DNA of 9,888 bases from an uncultured Bacteroidales bacterium (lineage in GTDB: Bacteria > Bacteroidota > Bacteroidia > Bacteroidales > UBA932). This document shows positions 1 to 7,032 of this stretch, one piece after another. The position numbers and the translations under genes were made by a program. Numbering within the stretch: the first letter of the stretch is position 1; each line of letters begins with the position of its first letter. Below the pieces are notes generated by a model. It worked only from the letters and a program-made list of their open reading frames with translations, was not told the origin of the DNA and did no database searches. The stretch spans positions 1 through 9,888 of the forward strand of contig CAMHFA010000023.1 in assembly GCA_946184255.1 (NCBI GenBank), read 5' to 3'.

Positions 1-1403
1 GCAGCATATTCACGGAATCTGGAAGGGATGTTCATCTTGTCCAGGAAGCGGTCGAGCTCTCCGAAATCGCTTATTCCTGAGAGGGAATCCTTGTAGCGGT
101 CGAACATCGCCGATGCGAATCTCATCTGGGTGGTTTTCCGGTTGCAGGCAATGAAGAAATTACTTGCGCGGGTGGTGTCCAGCGGAACGAAGATATCGGG
201 GATTATTCCTCCTCCTCCGAAAACTGTCCTTCCGGCTACCGTTTTGAAGGCTGCTGTGGAATCAACCTTGATGCTGTCCGCCTGGTACATCTCTCCGCCT
301 GAATACCGTTTGTAGATGTCATAGCGGTAGTCATCTGAATATGGCTTCTGGATGCATCTTCCTGAAGGGGTATAGAATCTGGCTACGGTGAGCCTCACTC
401 CAGAACCGTCGTTGAAGTAGATGGGCTCCTGTACAAGGCCCTTGCCGAAAGACCTGCGGCCGATGATCCTTCCCCTGTCATTGTCCTGTATGGCGCCGGC
501 GAATATTTCGCTTGAGGAAGCGGTCGATTCGTTGATCAGCACGTCAAGGGTGATGTCTTTCATAATGCCCCTGCCATCAGCTTTGTAATCTTCCTTCTTG
601 CGGTGGAGACCCTGCATGTAGACTATCTCCTCTCCTTTCTCGAGGAACATGTTGCTGAGGAGCAGTGCCTGGTCAAAATAGCCTCCGCTGTTGTCCCGAA
701 GGTCGAAGATGAGTTTCTTCATCCCTTGGGCGAGAAGCTTGACTGCCGCCTGGTTTACCTCCTGGAAGGTCGTCTTGCTGAACTTCGAGAGTTTGAGGTA
801 GGCGGTGGTATCGTCTATCATGAAAGCCGCATCTACGCAGTGGACAGGAACCTTTCCCCTAGTAATCTCGAAGGGGATCTTCTCCTTGCCCCTTCCGACA
901 AGGATTTCAACCTTGGAACCTGCCGGCCCTTTCATCCTGCGGACCATGCTGTCCTGCGGGAAATTCACTCCGGCGATATCCTTGTCTCCTACTTTGAGGA
1001 TTCTGTCGCCTTGGAGCAGACCGGCTTTTTCAGATGGTCCGCCAGGGATGACTTCCATGATAATGGCAGTGTCATTGGGGACGTTGAACTGGATTCCTAT
1101 TCCGTCGAAATTACCGGCAAGGTCAGTCTCTGCAGCATCCAGTTCTACCGGGGGCATGTAAACAGAATGGGGGTCCAGCTCGGCAAGGGCGGCTACTATA
1201 GCCGCGTCGGTCACCTTCTTGTTGTCCACGGTGTCGACATAGTTCCTGTCAACCTGGTCCAGGATAAGGTTCAACTTGCGCCATTCCCCATATTGGGCCT
1301 TATATAGCCTCTTTTTCTGGAGATAGGTGTTGTAACTGGCCACCGAGAGGGCTCCTACGAGGATGCCGAGGATGGCTATTAGCAGAGGGGTGTAACGCTT
1401 CAT
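1..1403 (-). CDS. S41-family C-terminal processing protease, partial (C-terminus beyond left edge)
   Basis: Serine endopeptidase of the CtpA/CtpB/Prc type, expected in the periplasm and tethered to the inner membrane, where such enzymes trim or degrade envelope proteins from their C-termini. The first 467 residues are visible and the frame is still open at base 1. Residues 5-24 form a hydrophobic signal-anchor. A PDZ domain covers about 95-185, beginning near FDGIGIQF (99-106). The peptidase core follows, with DLRDNSGG at 234-241 and NESTASSSE at 291-299. Spacing matches the known CtpB catalytic triad (Ser, Lys 25 residues on, Gln 4 further), giving S296, K321 (in FGKG) and Q325. Together these make the family call secure and the enzyme probably active. 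The ATG lies 1 nt after the dCMP deaminase stop codon, so it is probably translated by coupling. It is the last gene seen in the operon. The natural substrate cannot be read from the sequence. Confidence 0.95.
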   Translation of the reverse strand, partial: MKRYTPLLIAILGILVGALSVASYNTYLQKKRLYKAQYGEWRKLNLILDQVDRNYVDTVDNKKVTDAAIVAALAELDPHSVYMPPVELDAAETDLAGNFDGIGIQFNVPNDTAIIMEVIPGGPSEKAGLLQGDRILKVGDKDIAGVNFPQDSMVRRMKGPAGSKVEILVGRGKEKIPFEITRGKVPVHCVDAAFMIDDTTAYLKLSKFSKTTFQEVNQAAVKLLAQGMKKLIFDLRDNSGGYFDQALLLSNMFLEKGEEIVYMQGLHRKKEDYKADGRGIMKDITLDVLINESTASSSEIFAGAIQDNDRGRIIGRRSFGKGLVQEPIYFNDGSGVRLTVARFYTPSGRCIQKPYSDDYRYDIYKRYSGGEMYQADSIKVDSTAAFKTVAGRTVFGGGGIIPDIFVPLDTTRASNFFIACNRKTTQMRFASAMFDRYKDSLSGISDFGELDRFLDKMNIPSRFREYA

Positions 1404-1404
1404 C

Positions 1405-1809
1405 CTAATCTATCTTTTCCACTTCGACCCCAGCCCTTCTAAGGAGGTCAACCCCGTCAGTCAGGCGGTATTCATCATTATAGACTACCCTTTTAATTCC
1501 GGCCTGGATGATCAGTTTGGAGCATTCCAGACAAGGAGAAGCCGTTACATAAAGGGTGGCTCCCTCGCTGCTGTTTCCGGATTTGGCCACCTTCGTGATA
1601 GCATTGGCCTCAGCATGGAGGACGTATGGCTTGGTCACTCCGTTCTCGTCTTCACAGATGTTCTCAAATCCGGAAGGAGTGCCATTGTAGCCGTCGGAGA
1701 TGATCATCTTGTCCTTGACTATCAGAGCACCTACCTGGCGCCTTTTGCAGTAGGAATTCCTGGCCCAGATTCCGGCCATCTCAAGGTATCTTTGGTCGAA
1801 CTTTTCCAT
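1405..1809 (-). CDS. dCMP deaminase family protein (zinc-dependent)
   Basis: Cytosolic zinc enzyme of the cytidine/deoxycytidylate deaminase superfamily, expected to convert dCMP to dUMP and so feed dTMP synthesis. The protein is 134 aa, about normal for bacterial ComEB-like dCMP deaminases. Zinc and catalytic motifs are intact: HAE at 65-67 (H65 ligand, E67 proton shuttle) and PCLEC at 92-96 (C93 and C96 ligands). The GYNGTPSGF segment (40-48) followed by C52 is typical of the dCMP branch rather than of cytidine or tRNA-adenosine deaminases. The ATG overlaps the TAA of the upstream AMP-binding gene by one base (TAATG), and the S41 protease starts 1 nt after its stop, so all three are probably translationally coupled. 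It is the second pyrimidine enzyme of the operon besides the uridine kinase homologue. Use of free dCMP is inferred from family membership. Confidence 0.93.
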   Translation of the reverse strand: MEKFDQRYLEMAGIWARNSYCKRRQVGALIVKDKMIISDGYNGTPSGFENICEDENGVTKPYVLHAEANAITKVAKSGNSSEGATLYVTASPCLECSKLIIQAGIKRVVYNDEYRLTDGVDLLRRAGVEVEKID

Positions 1810-3482
1810 TATTTGCCGTTTCTCTGGTAAAGGTATCTCTTGATTGAACGCTTCGGAGTCCTCTCGAAATCTTCGGGCATGAACTCAATCTTGCGGATCT
1901 GTGCGTAGCCGGGAATCTCCTTGTTGATATCAGGAAGGAGGGCAGTCAGGTTCTTCTCGAGGTCAGCGCGGCTGAGCCCGTCAAGTTCTGCCTGGTGGTA
2001 GTCCGGATAGATGAGGGCTGTGAGTCCTCCGTTGTCTTCAATAACAAGGGAATCGACAACGTAGGTCACGGCGTTGATTACAGTCTCAAGCTCCTCGGGA
2101 TAGATGTTCTGTCCGTTGGGACCGAGGATCATGCACTTGCTGCGGCCCCTGATAAAGAGGTAGCCGTCCTTGTCGATGATACCCATGTCTCCTGTCCTCA
2201 TCCAGCCATCCTCCGTGAAGAGATCCTTGGTGGCTTCCTCGTTCTTGTAGTAACCGAGGGCTGTGTTGGGACCCTTGCAGAGGATCTCTCCTTCGATCCT
2301 CTCCGGATCTTCGGAATCAATCTTTATCTGCATGTTGTATGCTGCCTGGCCGCAGGAATAGAGCTTCTTCTTGTCGAAATGGGCGTAGGCGATAATGGGA
2401 GCGCACTCTGTCATCCCGTATCCAACAGTGTAAGGGAAGTCGATATCCCAGAAGAATTTCTCGATGTCCTTATTGAAGGCAGCTCCACCCATGATAATTT
2501 CGATGAAGTTGTCTCCGAAGGCGCTGACAAGCTCTGTACGTATCTTCTTACGGACCATATCATTGAGGCCCGGAATCCTGAGCATTGTCTTGATGCTGCC
2601 CTTTTCAATGGTCTTCTGGATCTTGGATTTGTAAACCTTCTCGATGATGAGGGGGACTGCTATGATGATGTTTGGCTTGACTTCCTGGAGCGCCTGCATG
2701 ATGATCTTCGGACTCGGTACCCTGGTGAGGAAATGTACGTGCATTCCGATGGTCATCTCAAAGAGGAACTCGAACATCATTCCGTACATGTGGGCAGTCG
2801 GAAGCATCGAGACCACATTGGATTTGTTGTTCAGTTCCGGAAGGACTTGCTTTGCGAACTGGATGTTGGAGCACAAGGCGCGGTAGGGGATCATCACACC
2901 TTTAGAGAATCCGGAGGTACCGGAGGTGTAGTTGATCATTGCCAGTTCGTTGGGGGAGTCCTTATAGTAGCAGAGGTCTTCGGGGAGGAAGGCATTGGGG
3001 TGACGCTTTCCAAAATATTCATTCATGTGCTCGCGGGCCTCGATGATCCTGTCATTCTTGGCATAGAGGAGCTGGAAGGTGTTGATCCTGACCACTGCAT
3101 AGACACCGGGCATCTCATCCGGGCTAAGCCCTTCCCAGATCACGTCGTCCACAAAGAGGACCTTGGCCTCGGAATGGTTGACCAGATAATGGATGTTTCC
3201 TGGCTTGAACTCATGGAGGATCGGTACCACCACGGCACCGTAGGTCATCGTTGCCAGATAGCTGACAGCCCAGTTGACCTGGTTGCGGGCGCAGATGGCC
3301 ACCTTGTCTCCCTTGTGGAGGAAACACTTCTCGAATGCTATATGGAGTTTCTCAATCCTTCTTGCCACATCCCTGTAGCAAAGACTGACTCCCTGGTAGT
3401 TGGACAGGGCCTGCCTGTCCCAATTGTCCCTGAAGCTCTTTTCGATCAATTTATTGACCGATTGGAATTGGAATTCGTTCAT
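1809..3482 (-). CDS. AMP-binding enzyme, probable long-chain acyl-CoA ligase
   Basis: Member of the ANL superfamily (acyl-CoA synthetases, adenylation domains, luciferases), which activates a carboxylate with ATP and then usually transfers it to CoA. At 557 aa it has the length of a complete enzyme. The phosphate-binding loop YTSGTSGFSKG is at 185-195, YGMTE at 355-359, TGD at 430-432, and the hinge region IRGRSK at 444-449. The C-terminal subdomain ends with RTPKRSIKR at 541-549. In many ANL enzymes the A10 lysine that drives adenylation sits in this last motif. Aligned on the trailing hydrophobic-x-K/R, that position here is S546, flanked by K544 and K548. No signal peptide or membrane segment is evident, so it is probably cytosolic or peripheral. 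It starts 3 nt after the preceding stop and its TAA overlaps the dCMP deaminase ATG. A fatty-acid substrate is the likely reading, but the sequence does not prove it. Confidence 0.9.
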   Translation of the reverse strand: MNEFQFQSVNKLIEKSFRDNWDRQALSNYQGVSLCYRDVARRIEKLHIAFEKCFLHKGDKVAICARNQVNWAVSYLATMTYGAVVVPILHEFKPGNIHYLVNHSEAKVLFVDDVIWEGLSPDEMPGVYAVVRINTFQLLYAKNDRIIEAREHMNEYFGKRHPNAFLPEDLCYYKDSPNELAMINYTSGTSGFSKGVMIPYRALCSNIQFAKQVLPELNNKSNVVSMLPTAHMYGMMFEFLFEMTIGMHVHFLTRVPSPKIIMQALQEVKPNIIIAVPLIIEKVYKSKIQKTIEKGSIKTMLRIPGLNDMVRKKIRTELVSAFGDNFIEIIMGGAAFNKDIEKFFWDIDFPYTVGYGMTECAPIIAYAHFDKKKLYSCGQAAYNMQIKIDSEDPERIEGEILCKGPNTALGYYKNEEATKDLFTEDGWMRTGDMGIIDKDGYLFIRGRSKCMILGPNGQNIYPEELETVINAVTYVVDSLVIEDNGGLTALIYPDYHQAELDGLSRADLEKNLTALLPDINKEIPGYAQIRKIEFMPEDFERTPKRSIKRYLYQRNGK

Positions 3483-3485
3483 TCT

Positions 3486-5675
3486 TTACCGTTTTTCAAT
3501 GTCCAATTTGAAAGTCCTGTCCTTCCCGTCATAGCATTTTGCGGAAACGGAGCCTTTCTCATTTATGGTGATCCTGCTGTCAGGCCTGATCATCTTGTTT
3601 CCTTCTCCCTTGACCAGCGGATCACCTCCGCTGAAGGGATAGACCATCGTCTGGTTGGAAGTCCTGACCACCCAGTATTTCCCATTCTTCCCCTCAAGGA
3701 GTTCAGGGATGGCCTTGATGGTCTCCTTTGCGGTTATCCCTTTCCATGAGGCCGCCACCTTTCCTTTAAGGTCATACAATCCGACTGTGTTGTCCTTGAA
3801 GAGGACCATCGCATTGTAGGCCTTGTCTCCGGCGAAGTCAAAAACCTCCGGACCCACCGCAATTTTCTTGCCTAAGTCGATAGGGAAACCACCCACGAAG
3901 CGGCCCAGCCGGTCTATCAGGTAGAGTTTGCTGTCCGCTGCGAAAAGGTACTGCAGTTTCCCGTTGTTGTAGAAATCCACCTCCCGGACATATCCCAGGA
4001 CCGGATGCTTGAATGGAATGCCCCAGACATCCTTTCCGTTCTCGTCCTGAAGGCAGAGTGAAAGATGGCTGTTCTGGTAGAAGGTATTTTCCTTTCCCGT
4101 GGCACTGTTCATGACTTTGTAAGGCCCTGACGGCACCACGATAGCAGTATCCCTGTCAGAGATTATGGAATCCGGAACCTTGCTCTTGGTGATGTTGGTG
4201 CGGGTAAGGTTCATCTCCAGTACCATCTTATCTCCCTTGGCCATTGCAGAAAGGGTGACCGGAACGAAGGTGACACCCTTTATCACGTTGCGGAATCCTT
4301 TGGCCATCATAGGACTGAAAGTGGCGTCGATGATGTTGGGATCCTCGGTGAGGGAATGGTACATCCAGAAGCCGCAGCCTTTCTGGGGAATCCTGTCGCC
4401 AAGACCGTTGCCGGAAAGCCTTTCCTTGAGGCTCTCTCCCATCATCTTTGAATATGCTTCCACACAATCTCCCGATCCTGCTACGATCCAACCCTTCACC
4501 ATGGTTGCAGAGGATTCATCCTCTCCGGTGAATATATCTCCGAACAGAGTCCTTACGAAGCTGGAGAATGGGCTGAAATCGAATACCCCGTCGGTATTCT
4601 GCTTGTTGCCCGGCTTGATGAGAACCAGTTGCCTGATCTTGTCTCCGAAGTGGATGTCGGCCACGGCCACTTCCTTTATGTCGAGTGCCTTTGCCCAATC
4701 CTCAGCGGACTTGCCGGTTTCTTTCTTTTGCTTTGAAAGAGTATATTCATACTTGTCCAGCCTTGTTTTGGCGTCCAGGTAGTTGCGGTAGGCCTTAAGG
4801 TAGGACGCAATGCTGCCGATCGGCAGGTCTATAATGAAATCAGTGTGGGCCGGAACGACTTCTGCCACTCCTACCGAAGAGGTTCCAGCATGCCTGAGAA
4901 CGTTCATGTAGTAGGCATGGTCGCTGCCATAGAGGATCTCTCCTGAAAAGTCGACCTCCGATGGGGTATGCTTTGTTATGCTGAAGGCAGTCCAACCTGC
5001 AAGCTCCTTGAAGAAACTGCCGGTCTTGCGGTGCTTCCTTGAGAAATAAGTCTCCAGGATGTTGTCCGTGTAGGAATTGGAGGCGAAGATGATGTCGCTG
5101 CCGGCTGCCTTGGAGGAGATGTCCATGAAGCCGTTGGCCTCCAGGATGGAGTGGCCTTCGGACATGTGCCTTATCGAGGAGTTGATGATAGTCTCTGAAG
5201 AAGAGATAAGCAGCAGGCTGCCATCCACCTTGGTGAAGAGCCCGGCCGTGTCTGCAGCTGCCTTGAGATTGAGGAAACCGGTCCCGGAAGTATCACTGAT
5301 TACCTGGGGTGCCTTGACCACCAGGAGCGGGGGCATGTCCTTGCTGTAATGGATGGAAATGATGGCAGGTGCCCTGTCAAGGTCGTTGAATGAATTCTCG
5401 GAGAGGAAATCGAACTTTCCGGAGGTCAGCTCCCTGAAAACCGCAACGGTGTCGCAAAGATACTCACATGCCCTTCCGAAATCCTTCATGCAGAACACTA
5501 TGGCTGCATCGGACGGAACGGCTTCGATGAGTTGGTGATGCTCAATGAACTGCCCGGCATCCTGGGCCTTCACATTCTTTTCCCCGTCAGAATAGAGGAG
5601 GACAACGGCCGTGACTATCCCCGCGAGGAGGATTCCGGTCAGTGCTATCAGCAGGTAAAGGGTCTTCTTCGTCAT
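3486..5675 (-). CDS. Membrane-anchored periplasmic protein, DUF3352-like with C-terminal propeller-like repeats, unknown function
   Basis: Protein of 729 aa that I cannot assign to a characterised family. One N-terminal membrane segment (about 5-28, after MTKK) predicts that the rest lies in the periplasm. Residues 53-61 (VPSDAAIVF) and the following alternation of beta-rich and amphipathic stretches resemble DUF3352-type bacterial proteins; this is resemblance from memory, not a search. From about 525 to 729 there are repeated short strands with Asn/Asp-Gly turns, such as FYNNGKLQYLFAADSKLYL and LFKDNTVGLYDLKGKV, suggesting PQQ/FG-GAP-like propeller blades. The start is taken at 5675 because that ATG overlaps the TGA of the TonB-like gene (ATGA) and precedes the anchor directly; the frame is open upstream to 5783, but that would add 36 non-hydrophobic residues inside the neighbour. 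The coupling suggests a stoichiometric partner of the TonB-like protein. A lipid or envelope role is only inferred from context. Confidence 0.8.
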   Translation of the reverse strand: MTKKTLYLLIALTGILLAGIVTAVVLLYSDGEKNVKAQDAGQFIEHHQLIEAVPSDAAIVFCMKDFGRACEYLCDTVAVFRELTSGKFDFLSENSFNDLDRAPAIISIHYSKDMPPLLVVKAPQVISDTSGTGFLNLKAAADTAGLFTKVDGSLLLISSSETIINSSIRHMSEGHSILEANGFMDISSKAAGSDIIFASNSYTDNILETYFSRKHRKTGSFFKELAGWTAFSITKHTPSEVDFSGEILYGSDHAYYMNVLRHAGTSSVGVAEVVPAHTDFIIDLPIGSIASYLKAYRNYLDAKTRLDKYEYTLSKQKKETGKSAEDWAKALDIKEVAVADIHFGDKIRQLVLIKPGNKQNTDGVFDFSPFSSFVRTLFGDIFTGEDESSATMVKGWIVAGSGDCVEAYSKMMGESLKERLSGNGLGDRIPQKGCGFWMYHSLTEDPNIIDATFSPMMAKGFRNVIKGVTFVPVTLSAMAKGDKMVLEMNLTRTNITKSKVPDSIISDRDTAIVVPSGPYKVMNSATGKENTFYQNSHLSLCLQDENGKDVWGIPFKHPVLGYVREVDFYNNGKLQYLFAADSKLYLIDRLGRFVGGFPIDLGKKIAVGPEVFDFAGDKAYNAMVLFKDNTVGLYDLKGKVAASWKGITAKETIKAIPELLEGKNGKYWVVRTSNQTMVYPFSGGDPLVKGEGNKMIRPDSRITINEKGSVSAKCYDGKDRTFKLDIEKR

Positions 5676-6376
5676 TGCGCGATGAACATGTAAACAATGT
5701 TCCCCAATTGCCTGGGCGGTGCAGAAGTGGAGGCCGAGAACTTGGAAAGTCTGGCTGCCCTTATCGCAAAATCCCTGAGGCACTTGTCATTGGAAGATGC
5801 ATCTTCCTGAATCTTGGCGGCGATTACGTTTCCGGACGGATCGACTGTGATGATCACTGTCACATGGCCGGCGCCAAGACATCTGTAGGCAGGTATGGAA
5901 AGCCTGCTTGCCTTCCTCCCTTCAAGAGCATAAGAAACCACTGAAGGACCGCTGTAGGTCTGCTTCTTGGGTTCTTCCTTTTTCACGACAGGCTTGCTGA
6001 TTGCGACATAGTCGTCATCAGGCTCATCGGACTTGAATCCGTCCTTGAGTTCCTGTGCCAGCCTTTCGGCATCCTTGTAAAGTTGTTCAGCGTTGGTGTT
6101 TCGGTCGTCCTTCAGGACAGAGCTCCTGTCAACTGCTATATTCCTGATAGGTACTCCTGACGCGGCTGCCAGAAGCTGGTCGAGCCTGTCGCTTACTTCT
6201 TCCTTGAAGTTCTCCTCAGCCTTTTGCTTCTCTACCTCTTCCTGCTTTGAGAAATCCAGCACGAATGTATTGTCCCTCCTGAGAGCGGCTCCAATCTGGC
6301 AGGCTAGGAGAATGATGATAATCACAAGATGGAATATCACCGTAATATAGAGTCCTGCCCTGTCTTCGCTCTTCAT
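5672..6376 (-). CDS. TonB-like energy transducer protein
   Basis: Protein of 234 aa with TonB architecture: a short cytoplasmic N-terminus, one membrane segment with a histidine at its start (about 9-30, H16), a charged periplasmic helix or coiled coil (about 42-118), a short Lys/Glu/Pro linker (127-140), and a C-terminal TonB-type domain (about 150-234). In that domain GHVTVIITVDPSGNVIAAKI and the ending YMFIAQ match the beta-alpha-beta layout of TonB C-termini. TonB proteins couple ExbB/ExbD proton-motive force to outer-membrane TonB-dependent receptors. Two cysteines, C166 (AYRCLGAG) and C199 (NDKCLRDF), bracket the first two strands and could form a disulfide. The long proline-rich rod of enterobacterial TonB is missing. 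It lies 12 nt after udk and overlaps the next gene by 4 nt. Two exbD genes lie about 2 kb upstream, beyond a terminator, and are candidate partners. It may serve something other than classical nutrient uptake. Confidence 0.82.
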   Translation of the reverse strand: MKSEDRAGLYITVIFHLVIIIILLACQIGAALRRDNTFVLDFSKQEEVEKQKAEENFKEEVSDRLDQLLAAASGVPIRNIAVDRSSVLKDDRNTNAEQLYKDAERLAQELKDGFKSDEPDDDYVAISKPVVKKEEPKKQTYSGPSVVSYALEGRKASRLSIPAYRCLGAGHVTVIITVDPSGNVIAAKIQEDASSNDKCLRDFAIRAARLSKFSASTSAPPRQLGNIVYMFIAQ

Positions 6377-6388
6377 CGGAAATGGATG

Positions 6389-7021
6389 CTACTTGTTCTC
6401 TTCCTTCTTTTTCTCCCTTATGGATTTTTCGAGAGTGGCAGAGATAATGTCGATAGCTACCTTGTTGTGGCCTCCCTGAGGGATGATTATGTCGGCGTAG
6501 CGCTTGCTGGGCTCGATGAACTGGAGGTACATCGGCTTGACGGTCTTGCTGTACCTCTCGATCACCATCTCCACGGTCTTTCCCCTTTCGAGGATGTCCC
6601 TAGCCATGACCCTCATAAGGCGGTCGTCGTCATCGGCATCCACGAATATCTTAATGTCCATCTGGTCCCGGAGTTCCTTGCAGGTGAAGATCAGGATACC
6701 CTCTATGATAATGACCTCAGCGGGCTCAACCTTCACCGTCTCGGTCTTGGACCTGGAGCAGGTGATGTAGGAATAAACCGGCTGCTGGATAGTCTTGCCT
6801 TCCTTTAATTCACCAAGTTGCTTGCAGAGCAGATTGAAGTCGATGGCATCGGGATGGTCGAAGTTGATCTGCTGCCTTTCTTCCATGGGAAGATGGCTGG
6901 AGTCCTTGTAATAAGAGTCCTGGGGAATGACTACAACCTTCTCCTTCAACTTTTTGGTGATGGAGTTGACAACTGTGGTTTTTCCTGAGCCGGAACCGCC
7001 GGCGATACCTATGACGAGCAT
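6389..7021 (-). CDS. udk: Uridine/cytidine kinase family protein
   Basis: Cytosolic P-loop kinase of the uridine kinase family, which phosphorylates uridine and/or cytidine to the monophosphate in pyrimidine salvage. Full length at 210 aa. The Walker A motif GGSGSGKT is at 8-15, the probable catalytic Asp is D35 in QDSYY, the nucleoside-binding segment FDHPDAID is at 54-61, and Y83 lies in PVYSY. The IIEGIL strand is at 105-110, and a lid/RxxRD region (RLMRVMARDILERG) is at 134-147. In E. coli and human enzymes a histidine that contacts the pyrimidine base follows shortly after the PVY motif; here the corresponding residue is C88 (ITCSR), so base preference may differ. The C-terminus is a charged tail (REKKKEENK). 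It starts 11 nt after the asnS stop and lies 12 nt before the TonB-like gene. Family membership is very safe; substrate choice is not. Confidence 0.93.
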   Translation of the reverse strand: MLVIGIAGGSGSGKTTVVNSITKKLKEKVVVIPQDSYYKDSSHLPMEERQQINFDHPDAIDFNLLCKQLGELKEGKTIQQPVYSYITCSRSKTETVKVEPAEVIIIEGILIFTCKELRDQMDIKIFVDADDDDRLMRVMARDILERGKTVEMVIERYSKTVKPMYLQFIEPSKRYADIIIPQGGHNKVAIDIISATLEKSIREKKKEENK

Positions 7022-7032
7022 ATCTTTGGAGA

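Noticed and set aside
603..1307. Plus-strand open frame of 234 codons in the protease region
   Set aside because: In-register antisense shadow. The minus strand is open across 1-1403 and encodes an S41 protease with PDZ and catalytic motifs.
1995..3749. Plus-strand open frame of 584 codons opposite the AMP-binding gene
   Set aside because: Its codons are the exact complement triplets of the real gene (position 1 facing position 3), so it stays open only because the real gene seldom uses TTA, CTA and TCA codons. The minus-strand gene has all ANL motifs, and the plus product shows no recognisable domain.
5455..5462. Exact TATCTTTG on the minus strand inside the 729-aa gene as an internal promoter
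   Set aside because: No TTG or TTTG lies at the right distance upstream, and it sits in the middle of a coding region with no start codon context nearby. Chance match.
5676..5783. 36-codon N-terminal extension of the propeller-like protein
   Set aside because: It lies inside the TonB-like C-terminal domain, is not hydrophobic, and would bury the membrane anchor away from the N-terminus. The ATG at 5675 forms a typical ATGA junction.
6299..6313. Lipobox-like LLAC (C26) in the TonB-like protein suggesting a lipoprotein
   Set aside because: It falls at the end of a membrane segment fitting a TonB anchor. Leucine at the -2 position is atypical and an energy transducer needs to keep its membrane helix.
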